Positions 42,727 through 51,369 of a DNA stretch of 64,000 bases are shown here, piece after piece (within the stretch, counting starts at the first letter, position 1; each line of letters begins with the position of its first letter). Made by a program: the position numbers and the translations under genes. Source of the DNA: Pseudomonas entomophila (GTDB lineage: Bacteria > Pseudomonadota > Gammaproteobacteria > Pseudomonadales > Pseudomonadaceae). The notes below the pieces were generated by a model. It was not told where the DNA came from. It did not search any database and saw nothing but the letters and a program-made list of their open reading frames with translations. The DNA lies in contig NZ_JARPQB010000021.1 in assembly GCF_029478665.1 (NCBI RefSeq), forward strand, positions 1-64,000, given 5' to 3'.

Positions 42727-43869
42727 CTACTTGATCGGCCCGGGCGCCTCCACCTGGCTCATCAGTTCGTCGTTCCACTGCCCTTCGACCTGCACATGGG
42801 CGGCCGCGCCAAGCATCACCGCCTCGATCAGGTTGTGGTTGAGGTAGGTGTACAGGCCGGGCTGGCGGAAGGTGTACAGCGCCGCGCCCGCCGCGCCGCC
42901 CGGGATGAACCAGGTTTCCAGGTTGCGCTGTGGCGGGTTGGCGAACTTGCCGGAGGCCCAGACATAGTCACCGTGGCCGCCAATCAGGTGCGGGCGGGTG
43001 TCGCGGTTGGCCTGCGAGTGCACGATCAGCACCGTCTCGCCCACCTTGGCGGTCAGGGCCTGCTTGCCGGTCAGCGCGCCGACGCTGCCGTTGAACACGA
43101 TATGGGTCGGCACCAGCCCCTTCATCAGGGGTTGCATGTCGGCGAAGCTGGCGATGGGGGTGGGGTAGCGCTTGTACTTGCCGTCCTTGTCGCGGGGGAT
43201 GTAGTAGTCCTGCTCGCCGATGTACCAGACCTTGTCGTACTGCAGCGGGCGGCCTTCGGGGTCTTTCAGGCCATCACGCGGCAGCACCATGATCGCGCCG
43301 TTCATACCACACACCACATGCCACGGGATCATCGCCCCGCCAGGCGCGCAGTGGTACACGAACACCCCGGCCCGGTCGGCCTTGAAGCGCAGTTTCACCT
43401 GCTCGCCGGGCTTCACATGGGTCAGCTCGCCGCCGCCCAGGGCGCCTGTGGAGGCGTGGAAGTCGATGTTGTGCATCATGCTGTTGCTGGCCGGGTTGAC
43501 CAGGGTGAGCTCCAGGTAGTCGCCTTCGTGCACCACCAGCAGCGGGCCGGGCACCGAGCCGTTGAAGGTCATGGCGTGGATGAAGGCGCCGTTGTTGTCG
43601 ACGGCCAGTTCCTTTTCCTCGATGACCAGGCGGAATTCGACGATGCGAGGTTTACCGGGCGCGCGCTGGGTGTGGGCGTGTACATGGGGCGGTGCGACCA
43701 GTTCCACGCTGGCCCGCTCCAGCTTCGACCAGTCGGCAGGCGAAGCTTTGGCCTGCGACTCGGTTGCCTGGGCCAGGCCAGGGCCCAGCAGGGTGCTGCC
43801 GACACCCAGTAGTACACCGCCCGCCAGGATGCCGCGCCGGGTCAAAGCCAATCCGTCTTGCTCACTCAT
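42727..43869 (-). CDS. nirK: Copper-containing nitrite reductase
   Basis: 380 residues. A Tat-type signal ([20 protein letters not shown]) exports the folded enzyme. Two cupredoxin domains carry all ligands: type 1 copper His133, Cys174, His184 and Met189; type 2 copper His138, His173 and His346; catalytic Asp136 and His300 ([10 protein letters not shown]). It reduces nitrite to nitric oxide in the periplasm. No nirV, nor or nos genes are in view, so it is not part of a full denitrification cluster. AAGGAGAAG precedes the start, and an FNR/DNR-like site lies 67 bases upstream. Confidence 0.93.
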   Translation of the reverse strand: MSEQDGLALTRRGILAGGVLLGVGSTLLGPGLAQATESQAKASPADWSKLERASVELVAPPHVHAHTQRAPGKPRIVEFRLVIEEKELAVDNNGAFIHAMTFNGSVPGPLLVVHEGDYLELTLVNPASNSMMHNIDFHASTGALGGGELTHVKPGEQVKLRFKADRAGVFVYHCAPGGAMIPWHVVCGMNGAIMVLPRDGLKDPEGRPLQYDKVWYIGEQDYYIPRDKDGKYKRYPTPIASFADMQPLMKGLVPTHIVFNGSVGALTGKQALTAKVGETVLIVHSQANRDTRPHLIGGHGDYVWASGKFANPPQRNLETWFIPGGAAGAALYTFRQPGLYTYLNHNLIEAVMLGAAAHVQVEGQWNDELMSQVEAPGPIK

Positions 43870-43935
43870 GGGACTTCTCCTTAAGTCGACGAAAGCCGTC
43901 GGGCACAGGATTACCCCTTTTAAACATAAGGTTTA

Positions 43936-43949
43936 TTGAGCGAAAACAA
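43936..43949 (-). promoter_or_regulatory. Possible ANR/DNR (FNR-family) site for nirK
   Basis: On the minus strand TTGTTTTCGCTCAA keeps the TTG-N8-CAA frame of the FNR consensus TTGAT-N4-ATCAA but misses inner bases. It is 67 bases upstream of the nirK start. Confidence 0.4.
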
Positions 43950-44073
43950 GAAGTGGAAAGGGCTGACAACCTGTCGCAGGTCTGGCGGAAGGCTACTATG
44001 GCTTGTGGGGCGCCTCTGGAGGGCGTTGGTTGCAACCTGGGCGTGCTGATCAGCCCTGCAAGGAGCACACCGA

Positions 44074-44289
44074 GTGAGCCGATTCGTCAGTTTCGAGATC
44101 ACCAATCATCGGCATTACGTGGTCAGTGTCGATCACATCATCGCGATGTATCCGCTGCCTCAGGAACGCAATTTCAACAAGGGCGGGATTGTGTTGATCA
44201 GCGGGATGGGGAAGGAGGGCGCGAATGTGGCGCTCGAGCTGAGTGGGGTGGAGGTAAGAAAGCTGCAAAAGGCGTTGCTGGAAGGATGA
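44074..44289 (+). CDS. Small hypothetical protein
   Basis: 71 residues from a GTG with AAGGAG upstream. SRFVSFEITNHRHYVVSVDH reads as two beta strands, followed by GIVLISGMGKEGANVALELS and a short helix. No signal or membrane span. I do not recognise the family. It lies divergent from nirK, 200 bases away, with no clear link. Confidence 0.55.
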   Translation: MSRFVSFEITNHRHYVVSVDHIIAMYPLPQERNFNKGGIVLISGMGKEGANVALELSGVEVRKLQKALLEG

Positions 44290-44421
44290 GCTGGAGGCCC
44301 CCGCACGCAATCCAGAGCCACATACGCAAGGGTAGGCCTCCTGAATTCGAACGTTGTCGATCATCCCTTGCGCAGAGAATAGGCAAGTCGGCATAACCGT
44401 TTTCAACCAATCGCCGGAACA

Positions 44422-45453
44422 ATGTGGCTGCTTCACCCAACCCCTTCTCGTATCATCTGCGCCTTCGCATCTGGAACGAACTGTGTGAAATCGCCAACTG
44501 GAAAAGCTCCGGCTGCCCCTGATGGGACGAAGTGGGACGTGGCCGAGGCTGTCAATCAGCTCTCGTGGGACGACTTGCGCATCATCAAGACGCTCAGTGA
44601 TTGCGGCAATCGTTCGGCTACGGCCAAGAAGCTTGGCATCAATGTGTCCACTGTTTCGCGCCGGGTTGCGCAAGTTGAGCGAACGCTCGGCATCGCGCTG
44701 TTCGATCACCGCAAATCTGGGTATCTGCTCACCGCCGAGGGCGCTGAGTTGCGCGCACTCGCCGAGCGCGTGGAGCTGGATATCGTCAGCGTCACGCGGC
44801 GTGTTTCTCGTTCAGGCCAAGGCCCGCTGGGGAAACTTCGAATTACCACCAGCGACTCGCTGCTGCTGTACTTCTTCACCCCCATCATCGCGGCCTTCAA
44901 GGCCCTTAACGAGGGGATCACCATCGAGGTGCTGGTGGGCAATGAAACCCTCAGCCTCGCCCGGGATGAATCGGATATCGCGATCCGAGCGACGAGAAAA
45001 CCTGCAGAAAGCCTGGTGGGCCGTAAACTGGCGAACATTGCCTGGGCACCTTACTGCTGCGCCAAGCAGATGACTGCCGAGCCCCTGTTCGCAGAGGGGC
45101 AGGCATGGGTGTCCTACTCGGCGGCGCTCAGCGGCTTGAGGGCGACACGCTATGTCGAAAGCAGAGTCGCCGCTGAGCGCATTGCCTACCGCACCGACTC
45201 TGTTGCCGCCGCAAGTGTCGCCATCGCGGCGGGCCTGGGGTTTGGATTCCTGCCCTGCATGCTGGGTGACATCACCCCGGGGTTGGTACGCGCAGGCCCA
45301 GTGCTGCCGGAGCTTCAGGACGAGTTGTGGCTGCTGACGCACCAGGACATTCGAAAATCCTGGCGCGTCAAAGCATTCATGACATTCTGCGCCGCTGCCG
45401 TGGCCAGTCAAAAGCCCTTGGTCGAGGGGCAGTCGGTGCTCCCGGTCACATAG
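44422..45453 (+). CDS. LysR-family transcriptional regulator
   Basis: Up to 343 residues from the ATG at 44422. The conserved domain starts near LSWDDLRIIKTLSDCGNRSA, so a GTG at 44485 or 44539 is a likelier start and would give about 322 or 304 residues. The helix-turn-helix is TAKKLGINVSTVSRRVAQVE, and the effector domain begins GKLRITTSDSLLLYFFTPII. It is convergent with the RidA gene at 45474. Confidence 0.8.
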   Translation: MWLLHPTPSRIICAFASGTNCVKSPTGKAPAAPDGTKWDVAEAVNQLSWDDLRIIKTLSDCGNRSATAKKLGINVSTVSRRVAQVERTLGIALFDHRKSGYLLTAEGAELRALAERVELDIVSVTRRVSRSGQGPLGKLRITTSDSLLLYFFTPIIAAFKALNEGITIEVLVGNETLSLARDESDIAIRATRKPAESLVGRKLANIAWAPYCCAKQMTAEPLFAEGQAWVSYSAALSGLRATRYVESRVAAERIAYRTDSVAAASVAIAAGLGFGFLPCMLGDITPGLVRAGPVLPELQDELWLLTHQDIRKSWRVKAFMTFCAAAVASQKPLVEGQSVLPVT

Positions 45454-45473
45454 GTCGAAACCGGGAGTGCCGC

Positions 45474-45935
45474 TCAGAGGTCCCGGGCGCCAATCACGGC
45501 CTTGCAGGCGATCTCGATCAACTGCGGGCGCTGCGCAAGCCTCGACACCCCGATGATATTGCTCGCGCACTGAGGCCGCTCAGTGCCATAGGCCGCCTTG
45601 CGCACGTTGCCGACCACCGCGAACGCAGCGTCCATGTCCAGCACATAAAGCGTTTCCTCGACAACGTCTTGCATCGACGCGCCATACACGGCGAGCAGCT
45701 TCGAAATGTTGTCGTAGGAGACCCGCATCTGCTCGCCCATCGAAGAGAAATCACAGGGCTTGCCGTCGGCGTTCAGCGGCGCCGGGGCTAGCAGGTTGCC
45801 TGCCTCATCATGGTTGAACTGACCTGAAACGTAGATCTCGTTGCCTACCCGCCGTGCCTGCGGATAGCCGTAGGCCTCCTCCCAGGAAACGCCCCAGTAG
45901 GCGGTCTGCTTGTTGAACGGTTGTGAAGCTGCCAT
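45474..45935 (-). CDS. RidA-family protein
   Basis: 153 residues from the ATG at 45935; an ATG five codons upstream is also possible. YGYPQARRVGNEIYVSGQFN and the family's Arg/Asn-containing segment RPQCASNIIGVSRLAQRPQL followed by IEIACKAVI fit RidA, though the classical R-105 motif is less exact. RidA proteins hydrolyse reactive enamines and imines; diverged members serve in catabolic gene clusters. It is divergent from the isochorismatase-like gene at 46186. Confidence 0.8.
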   Translation of the reverse strand: MAASQPFNKQTAYWGVSWEEAYGYPQARRVGNEIYVSGQFNHDEAGNLLAPAPLNADGKPCDFSSMGEQMRVSYDNISKLLAVYGASMQDVVEETLYVLDMDAAFAVVGNVRKAAYGTERPQCASNIIGVSRLAQRPQLIEIACKAVIGARDL

Positions 45936-46185
45936 TGCATTCTCCTGCACATGACGGACCGGCTTGATCCGAATGGAAAGGCGAATGCTAGCAGCGCGAT
46001 CGCGTATTCAATGGCGCAAAAATGAGCCGGTAGAGGCGCAAAAGTGCGCCACCGCCAGGCGCTTTGTTTCGTTATCTTTTGCTCGTCCTCAAGCAACGAC
46101 GCTGAGGAGCGTACTCGTGGCTACGGTAACGCCCGGGCCCCGAAACGGGTGCGCTTGAACTTCATCAAATTGAAAGGAAACAACA

Positions 46186-46872
46186 ATGAGCAATCCTAAG
46201 ACTGAAGTCCTGACCCCGCTTAACAGCCAACTGATCTTCATCGATCAGCAGCCGCAGATGGCCTTCGGTGTACAGAGCATCGACCGGCAAACCCTGAAGA
46301 ACAACACCGTTGGCCTGGCCAAGGCCGCGAAGATTTTCAATATCCCCACCACCTTCACCACGGTCGAGACACAAAGCTTCTCAGGCCACACCTACCCCGA
46401 GCTGCTCGCGGTGTTCCCGGACGCCCCCCTGCTGGAGCGCACCTCGATGAACTCCTGGGATGACCAGAAGGTGCGCGACGCCCTCAAGCGCAATGGCCGC
46501 AACAAGATCATCGTCTCCGGCTTGTGGACCGAGGTCTGCAACGCCACCTTCGCCCTGTCGGCAATGAACGATGCCGGCTATGAAATCTATATGGTCGCGG
46601 ACGCCTCCGGCGGCACCACCAAGGAAGCCCACGACTACGCCATGCAGCGCATGATCCAGGCCGGCGTGGTGCCGGTGACCTGGCAGCAGGTGCTGCTGGA
46701 ATGGCAACGGGACTGGAAGAACCGCGACACCTACGACGCCGTGATGGAGCTGGTAAAGGAACATTCCGGTGCCTATGGCATGGGCGTCGACTACGCCTAC
46801 ACCATGGTGCACAAGGCGCCTGAGCGCGTTCAGCATGGCCCCACCTTGGCGCCTGTCGCTGCAACTGTCTGA
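46186..46872 (+). CDS. Isochorismatase-family (YcaC-like) cysteine hydrolase
   Basis: 228 residues. The catalytic triad of the family is visible: Asp in QLIFIDQQPQMAFGV, Lys in RNKIIVSGLW near the active site, and Cys in GLWTEVCNATFALSAM. It most resembles YcaC-type hydrolases of unknown amide or carbamate substrate. AAAGGAAACAAC precedes the ATG. Together with the divergent RidA and two regulators it may belong to a small catabolic unit. Confidence 0.85.
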   Translation: MSNPKTEVLTPLNSQLIFIDQQPQMAFGVQSIDRQTLKNNTVGLAKAAKIFNIPTTFTTVETQSFSGHTYPELLAVFPDAPLLERTSMNSWDDQKVRDALKRNGRNKIIVSGLWTEVCNATFALSAMNDAGYEIYMVADASGGTTKEAHDYAMQRMIQAGVVPVTWQQVLLEWQRDWKNRDTYDAVMELVKEHSGAYGMGVDYAYTMVHKAPERVQHGPTLAPVAATV

Positions 46873-47034
46873 GCCATCGCCAGCCCCAGCCCTGGGGCTG
46901 TTCACAGACTTGCGCAGGGTGCGCAGTCGACTGGACCGAATCAACGAGCCTGGCCTGGAACCTCTACGGTCTCCAGTGGCTAGCGCTGTTCGCGTCAGGC
47001 GCTCGCATCCTGCTACCTGGATTCATGGGTGTGT

Positions 47035-47436
47035 ATGAACAAGGACAACTCTACCGTGCTGGCGACGCTCACATTGGCTTCGACAGGGCAGCTCAAATCC
47101 TGGCAGTTGAGAACGGCCAAGCAACTGATGCTGGACAGGCTGAATTCCGGCATTTCAGTGACTGAACTCGCCAAAGCGTGCGCGTTGTCACGCAGCCACT
47201 TCTCACGCATGTTCAAGGAAAGCACCCAAATGCCCCCGCAGCGATGGCTGCGTGAGCAGCGGGTCATGAAGAGCAGAGAGTTATTGAAGGCTTCCACGAT
47301 GTTGCTCACGGAGATCGCGATGGAATGCGGCTTCAGCGATCAATCTCACTTCTGCCGTACCTTCGTGAAGGCTGAGGGCATGACACCGACGGCTTGGCAG
47401 CAACAAGCCAGCTGCCCGATTCCGGTCGTTGCGTGA
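47035..47436 (+). CDS. AraC-family regulator, DNA-binding domain only
   Basis: 133 residues from the ATG at 47035 (a GTG two codons earlier is possible). It consists of the two AraC helix-turn-helix motifs: ISVTELAKACALSRSHFSRM and LTEIAMECGFSDQSHFCRTF. An effector domain is missing; free-standing AraC domains of this size exist and are thought to act without ligand or with a partner. It lies between the hydrolase and ohr genes on the same strand. Confidence 0.85.
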   Translation: MNKDNSTVLATLTLASTGQLKSWQLRTAKQLMLDRLNSGISVTELAKACALSRSHFSRMFKESTQMPPQRWLREQRVMKSRELLKASTMLLTEIAMECGFSDQSHFCRTFVKAEGMTPTAWQQQASCPIPVVA

Positions 47437-47537
47437 AGCACTAAGGCCTCATCAACGCGCAGGCGAGCCTGGCCGGACTGAGGTGTAACCGCCTTGTAAA
47501 TCAGATTGTTAGAGCGGCAGACGATTTTATAAAAATC

Positions 47538-47588
47538 TTGCGCGCGAAATTATTGAGCGACAGCTTATTGCGCATTGTTGGCGCGCAA
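47538..47588. promoter_or_regulatory. Widely spaced inverted repeat upstream of ohr
   Basis: TTGCGCGC (47538-47545) and GCGCGCAA (47581-47588) enclose 35 bases, ending 22 bases before the ohr start. It does not match the usual OhrR palindrome, so another regulator, perhaps the AraC protein next door, may bind. Confidence 0.45.
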
Positions 47589-47610
47589 ACATTCAAAAGT
47601 GAGGAAAGCC

Positions 47611-48030
47611 ATGAAAGTTCTCTACACCGCAGTCGCAACCGCAACTGGTGGTCGTGATGGCCGAGCCATCTCCAGCGACAACAACCTCGACGTGAAACTG
47701 GCCACACCGAAGGAATTGGGCGGTGCCGGTGGTGCTGCCAGCAACCCTGAGCAACTGTTCGCCGCGGGTTACTCGGCCTGCTTCATCGGTGCCCTGAAGT
47801 TCGTCGCCAGCCAGAACAAACGCAGCATTCCAGCCGACGCCTCGATCACTGCGCGGGTCGGTATTGGCCAGATCCCAGGCGGCTTTGGCCTGGACATCGA
47901 CCTGCACATCAGCCTGCCAGGCCTGGAGCGAGCCGATGCACAAGCGTTGGTGGAGGCGGCCCATCAAGTGTGCCCGTACTCCAACGCAACCCGTGGCAAC
48001 GTCGATGTCCGTCTGCACGTCACCGTCTGA
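47611..48030 (+). CDS. Ohr/OsmC-family organic hydroperoxide reductase
   Basis: 139 residues from the ATG at 47611 with GAGGAAAG upstream. The two redox cysteines are Cys57 (GYSACFIGALKF) and Cys121 (AAHQVCPYSNATRG), with the Arg loop TGGRDGRAISSDNNLDVKLA. Ohr detoxifies organic peroxides with lipoyl electron donors. No ohrR lies adjacent. The exported esterase follows 32 bases after its stop, suggesting one transcript. Confidence 0.92.
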   Translation: MKVLYTAVATATGGRDGRAISSDNNLDVKLATPKELGGAGGAASNPEQLFAAGYSACFIGALKFVASQNKRSIPADASITARVGIGQIPGGFGLDIDLHISLPGLERADAQALVEAAHQVCPYSNATRGNVDVRLHVTV

Positions 48031-48062
48031 TTTCCCGCCTCAACAGAAACAGGGGTTATGAA

Positions 48063-49076
48063 ATGAACGTTGTGAGCAAAACACTCGTTGGCTCGCTGCT
48101 TGCCTTGTCGATCGGTAACGCATTCGCTGACGCTGGCGTCGAACACAACACCCAGGCATTCCTCGATGCCTTGAACTCAGGCAGCGGTAAACCCATCGAG
48201 CAGCTTTCGCCGAAGGATGCCCGCGCGGTACTGACTGGCGCTCAGGCCGGGGTGAAACTGGCACTGCCCAAGGCGGATGTCAGCGAGAAGACCATCACCG
48301 TCGATGGCCAGGCCATCAGCTTGACCATCGTGCGTCCGGCGGGTGTGAAGGGGACCTTGCCGGTGTTCATGTACTTCCACGGCGGCGGCTGGGTGCTCGG
48401 CGACTTCCCGACCCATGAGCGCCTGGTGCGTGATCTGGTCGTCGGTTCCGGGGCGGTGGCGGTGTTCGTCAATTACACCCCGTCCCCTGAAGCGCGCTAC
48501 CCGACGGCGATCAACCAGGCCTACGGAGCAACCCGATGGGTGGCCGAGCACGGCAAGGAAATCAATGTCGACGGTAAGCGCCTGGCGGTAGCGGGCAACA
48601 GCGTTGGCGGCAACATGGCAGCCGTGGTCAGCCTGATGGCCAAGGATAAGGGTACCCCGGCCATCAAGTACCAGGTGTTGCTGTGGCCGGTGACCGACGC
48701 CAACTTCGAGACCGCGTCGTACAACCAGTACGCCGAGGGGCACTTCCTCACCAGGAACATGATGAAGTGGTTCTGGGACAACTACACCACCGACCCCAAG
48801 CAACGTGCCGAGATCTACGCCTCGCCGCTGCGCGCCACCCCTGAGCAGTTGAAAGGGCTGCCGCCAGCGCTGGTCCAGACCGCGAGCGCCGATGTACTGC
48901 GTGACGAAGGGGAAGCCTACGCGCGCAAACTGGACCAAGCTGGGGTGCCAGTCACGGCGGTGCGCTACAACGGCATGATCCATGACTACGGGTTGTTGAA
49001 CGTGGTCAGCCAGGTTCCGGCGGTACGCTCTGCAATGCTGCAGGCTTCCGAAGAGCTGAAAGTTCATTTGAAGTGA
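48063..49076 (+). CDS. Exported HSL-family esterase
   Basis: 337 residues. A signal peptide (SKTLVGSLLALSIGNAFADA) leads to a mature alpha/beta hydrolase. FMYFHGGGWVLGDFPTHERL holds the HGGG oxyanion motif, the nucleophile is in A-G-N-S-V-G-G-N, the acid in TASADVLRDEGEAYA and the His in YNGMIHDYGLLN. This is the hormone-sensitive-lipase class acting on short esters; the substrate is unknown. A terminator follows at 49132. Likely co-expressed with ohr. Confidence 0.9.
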   Translation: MNVVSKTLVGSLLALSIGNAFADAGVEHNTQAFLDALNSGSGKPIEQLSPKDARAVLTGAQAGVKLALPKADVSEKTITVDGQAISLTIVRPAGVKGTLPVFMYFHGGGWVLGDFPTHERLVRDLVVGSGAVAVFVNYTPSPEARYPTAINQAYGATRWVAEHGKEINVDGKRLAVAGNSVGGNMAAVVSLMAKDKGTPAIKYQVLLWPVTDANFETASYNQYAEGHFLTRNMMKWFWDNYTTDPKQRAEIYASPLRATPEQLKGLPPALVQTASADVLRDEGEAYARKLDQAGVPVTAVRYNGMIHDYGLLNVVSQVPAVRSAMLQASEELKVHLK

Positions 49077-49131
49077 ACCTGCTCAAGGCTGGAGATGTTT
49101 GCCATGGGCTGGTGATCACCTTTGGAAACGG

Positions 49132-49158
49132 AAAACCCGCTGAAAAGCGGGCTTTTTC
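49132..49158 (+). terminator. Terminator after the esterase gene
   Basis: AACCCGCT and AGCGGGCTT arms around GAAA, followed by a T run. Confidence 0.85.
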
Positions 49159-49167
49159 GTTTCGGGT

Positions 49168-49204
49168 ATCAGGAGTCGAACCCGGGACGTACTGATTACA
49201 AGTC
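49168..49204 (-). repeat. Partial duplicate of tRNA-Thr 3' half (att-like)
   Basis: TCAGGAGTCGAACCCGGGAC and TACTGATTACAAGTC match 51836-51870 inside the intact tRNA-Thr with a few changes, in the same orientation. It covers the anticodon loop to the T arm. This is the pattern left at the far end of an element integrated in a tRNA 3' half. Confidence 0.8.
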
Positions 49205-49515
49205 CACCCTATCGCCAAGCGTTCATTGATAAAAGCCGGCTATCAGCTGATTTTATTGGTTATTCACGGATATTTGGGTCAGGTATCCGGGAGCGCTGTG
49301 GACACTTTGTGGACACTCTCACTGGCTCAACCCTGCACAGCCATCAATCCTTTGCACAGTGTGCAATGCCCTTCGGTCCCCCGTGGCCCGCGCTACGCCT
49401 GCCGTGGCCGGCCATAGCAAAGCCCAGCCCCTTTGCATTTTTTCCGAGGCGGAGCGCGTCGGCGGGAGGGGGATAAGTGATTTTCGTTGCCGATTTTTTT
49501 CAGCCGGCATTATTA
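49205..49515. other. Non-coding left end of the tRNA-Thr island
   Basis: No credible gene is seen. It contains CTGTGGACACTTTGTGGACA, a phrase I associate with integrase-linked att regions, and otherwise GC-rich sequence with no repeats. Confidence 0.4.
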
Positions 49516-49544
49516 TTGACCACTAGGCTAACTGAGCCTAACCT
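49516..49544 (+). promoter_or_regulatory. Promoter with internal operator for the RelA/SpoT-domain gene
   Basis: TTGACC (49516-49521) and TAACCT (49539-49544) with a 17-base spacer. The palindrome TAGGCTAACTGAGCCTA (49524-49540) fills the spacer, so a repressor bound there would block polymerase. A further half site AAGGCTAA lies about 35 bases downstream. Confidence 0.6.
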
Positions 49545-49597
49545 CAAGAAAAATAAAGATTATTAATCTGACCAAGGCTAAATCTCAGGGGTGCGAA

Positions 49598-50614
49598 ATG
49601 AATCATGATGAACTTCTCGCTGGCGCGAACATCACGGAAGACGAGTTTAAAAGATCAGGCTGTACATTCGAAAACCTTGTCGCGATATATGAGCACTACC
49701 AAAAAATTCAGTCGCCTCTTAATTCTGCGGCGAAGATGATTGCGTCTACAATTCAGACTTTCGAAAAGGTACACTCCGTACGCTGGCGTGTGAAAGATCC
49801 ATTTCACCTGATAAAGAAAATTGTCCGTAAAAATCTAGAAGAAAATCCACAGGAGAAATGGACAACTGTATCCCCTGACAACTATCTGTGGGTGGTTACA
49901 GATCTAATCGGCGTGCGCGCACTTCATCTATTTAAGGACGAATGTGCGCCGATAGATGAGAGCATCCGAGATTACTGGGAGTTGGCAGAGGACGTGATTG
50001 CCTACGTCCGCGCAGGAGAAGAGCCCCACGATGCGATTTCTGCTCGCGGCGCCGTTAAAAAGGATCATGACGGCGGTTATCGGTCGATCCACTACATAGT
50101 AAAAATCCAACCAGCCAAACTTACATTTTATGCAGAATTGCAAGTTAGAACAATCTTTCAGGAAGGCTGGAGCGAAGTTGACCACACCGTACGCTATCCG
50201 GATTTTTCAGATAATGCTCAAATTGCGATTTTCCTTAGGCTGTTCTCTGGTCTCGCAGGCAGCGCAGACGAAATGGGACTTTTTGCTAAAGATTTGAACG
50301 AGCTATTGAAAGGCGCAGAAGCAGAAAAGCTGCAATTAATGACGGATCACCAGCGTATCGCTGCTGAACTGGAAGATGCAACGAGGAACGTTGATGCTAC
50401 CCTCGCACGCCTCGAAAGCCTTGAAACCAAGGACGAACAGTCGCAGAAAATTATTAGACAGCTGAAAAAGGATATTAATAAACTCAAATCCACAGAGGAT
50501 CGTGCTGGTGCATCGCAGTACGGAATCAGCAAGCACGGCCTTGAACGGGGGATTATGTATAGTGGGAAAAGTATCTCGCACTTTTTGGATTTAATGAAGG
50601 AACGCCGTGATTAG
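49598..50614 (+). CDS. RelA/SpoT-domain nucleotide pyrophosphokinase-like protein
   Basis: 338 residues with CAGGGGTG before the ATG. A RelA/SpoT synthetase-type domain covers about 40-210: WRVKDPFHLIKKIVRK (ATP-binding R-x-K pattern), DLIGVRALHLFKDE (metal Asp), GGYRSIHYIVKIQ (the Y-x-S-x-H substrate stack), AELQVRTIFQEGWSEVDHTV (catalytic E-x-Q-x-R-T then W-x-E-x-x-H). No hydrolase, TGS or ACT domain is present. The C-terminus (240-300) is a predicted coiled coil. So it could make (p)ppGpp or modify tRNA like toxic small alarmone synthetases. It is AT-richer than the backbone and lies in a tRNA island, which points to toxin-antitoxin or phage-defence use. Confidence 0.75.
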   Translation: MNHDELLAGANITEDEFKRSGCTFENLVAIYEHYQKIQSPLNSAAKMIASTIQTFEKVHSVRWRVKDPFHLIKKIVRKNLEENPQEKWTTVSPDNYLWVVTDLIGVRALHLFKDECAPIDESIRDYWELAEDVIAYVRAGEEPHDAISARGAVKKDHDGGYRSIHYIVKIQPAKLTFYAELQVRTIFQEGWSEVDHTVRYPDFSDNAQIAIFLRLFSGLAGSADEMGLFAKDLNELLKGAEAEKLQLMTDHQRIAAELEDATRNVDATLARLESLETKDEQSQKIIRQLKKDINKLKSTEDRAGASQYGISKHGLERGIMYSGKSISHFLDLMKERRD

Positions 50615-51301
50615 GAAAGCGTCAAATTCTTAGTTTTCTCGGACAGGCCTTGGGCTACTTGAGCTGCACCGCTAAACGCCGCCGCATTGCTTGGCGGCGG
50701 TGTTGGCCCGTGAACGTGGCTCGCCAGTTGCTGGTTCATGGCCTGCACTAGATCGAGCAGATCGCACAGCACCTGCAGCACGTTCACTCCCTCAGACCCC
50801 AGCCAAGTCTTCGGCGCCTGCAGCCGCTGGCTTCCCGCCGTGACGCTCTTGCGCATCCCTTCGATGCGCTCCTGCAGGTCCCCCCCCGATCGCCGTGTTG
50901 AGCTTCTGCCCCACCACCAAGTTGAGGTCGCGGCCCGTCGCCTGGTGCAGGTCATCGACAGCGGCCAGGCTCGCGGATCCGCCGGACAGCAGCTTGAGCG
51001 CGCCCAGGGCTTCGACCTTCTTCACCCCGCCCACCGTCTCGGTGGAATGTTCGTCCACGTTCCTGGTATGGCTCTGGAACTGCTCACGGTTGGCCAGCGA
51101 CTCCACCTCGCGCTCGATCGCCTTGTCCTGGATCTTCCCGTCCGTCTGGCGCAGCCAGTTGCCGTCCGCGTCGACGCGCTGCTGGCAGGCTTCGCTGTAC
51201 TGCCAGACCTGGTCGCCTTTCGGTACTCGGGGCAGGCTCAGCCCGTGCGGCAGGATCTGCTGCATTCGTTCGTGAAAACCACCAACAGTTCTGAGCGGCA
51301 T
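50611..51301 (-). pseudogene. Frameshifted phage-tail/VgrG-like C-terminal remnant
   Basis: Two minus-strand frames form one protein when joined. The upstream part (to about 50887) ends KKVEALGALKLLSGGSASLA ... NLVVGQKLNTAIGG, and the downstream part continues GDLQERIEGMRKSVTAGSQR ... MNQQLASHVHGPTPPPSNAA. The switch falls in a run of eight C (eight G on the coding strand) at 50880-50887; seven would restore the frame. The repetitive Gly-rich part and the ASHVHGPTPPPSNA end recall phage baseplate or VgrG-type tail proteins. The N-terminal part of such a protein is absent, so this is a fragment as well as frameshifted. Confidence 0.6.
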
Positions 51302-51369
51302 GCGATGCAGGTTGCTGAGGATCGATTGAAGGAGCTGAAGCTGGAGCTCAGAAGAATGGGGTACAGGGT

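Noticed and set aside
49226..49417. 63-codon frame at the left end of the tRNA-Thr island
   Set aside because: No start signal, domain or codon bias; treated as non-coding att-adjacent sequence.
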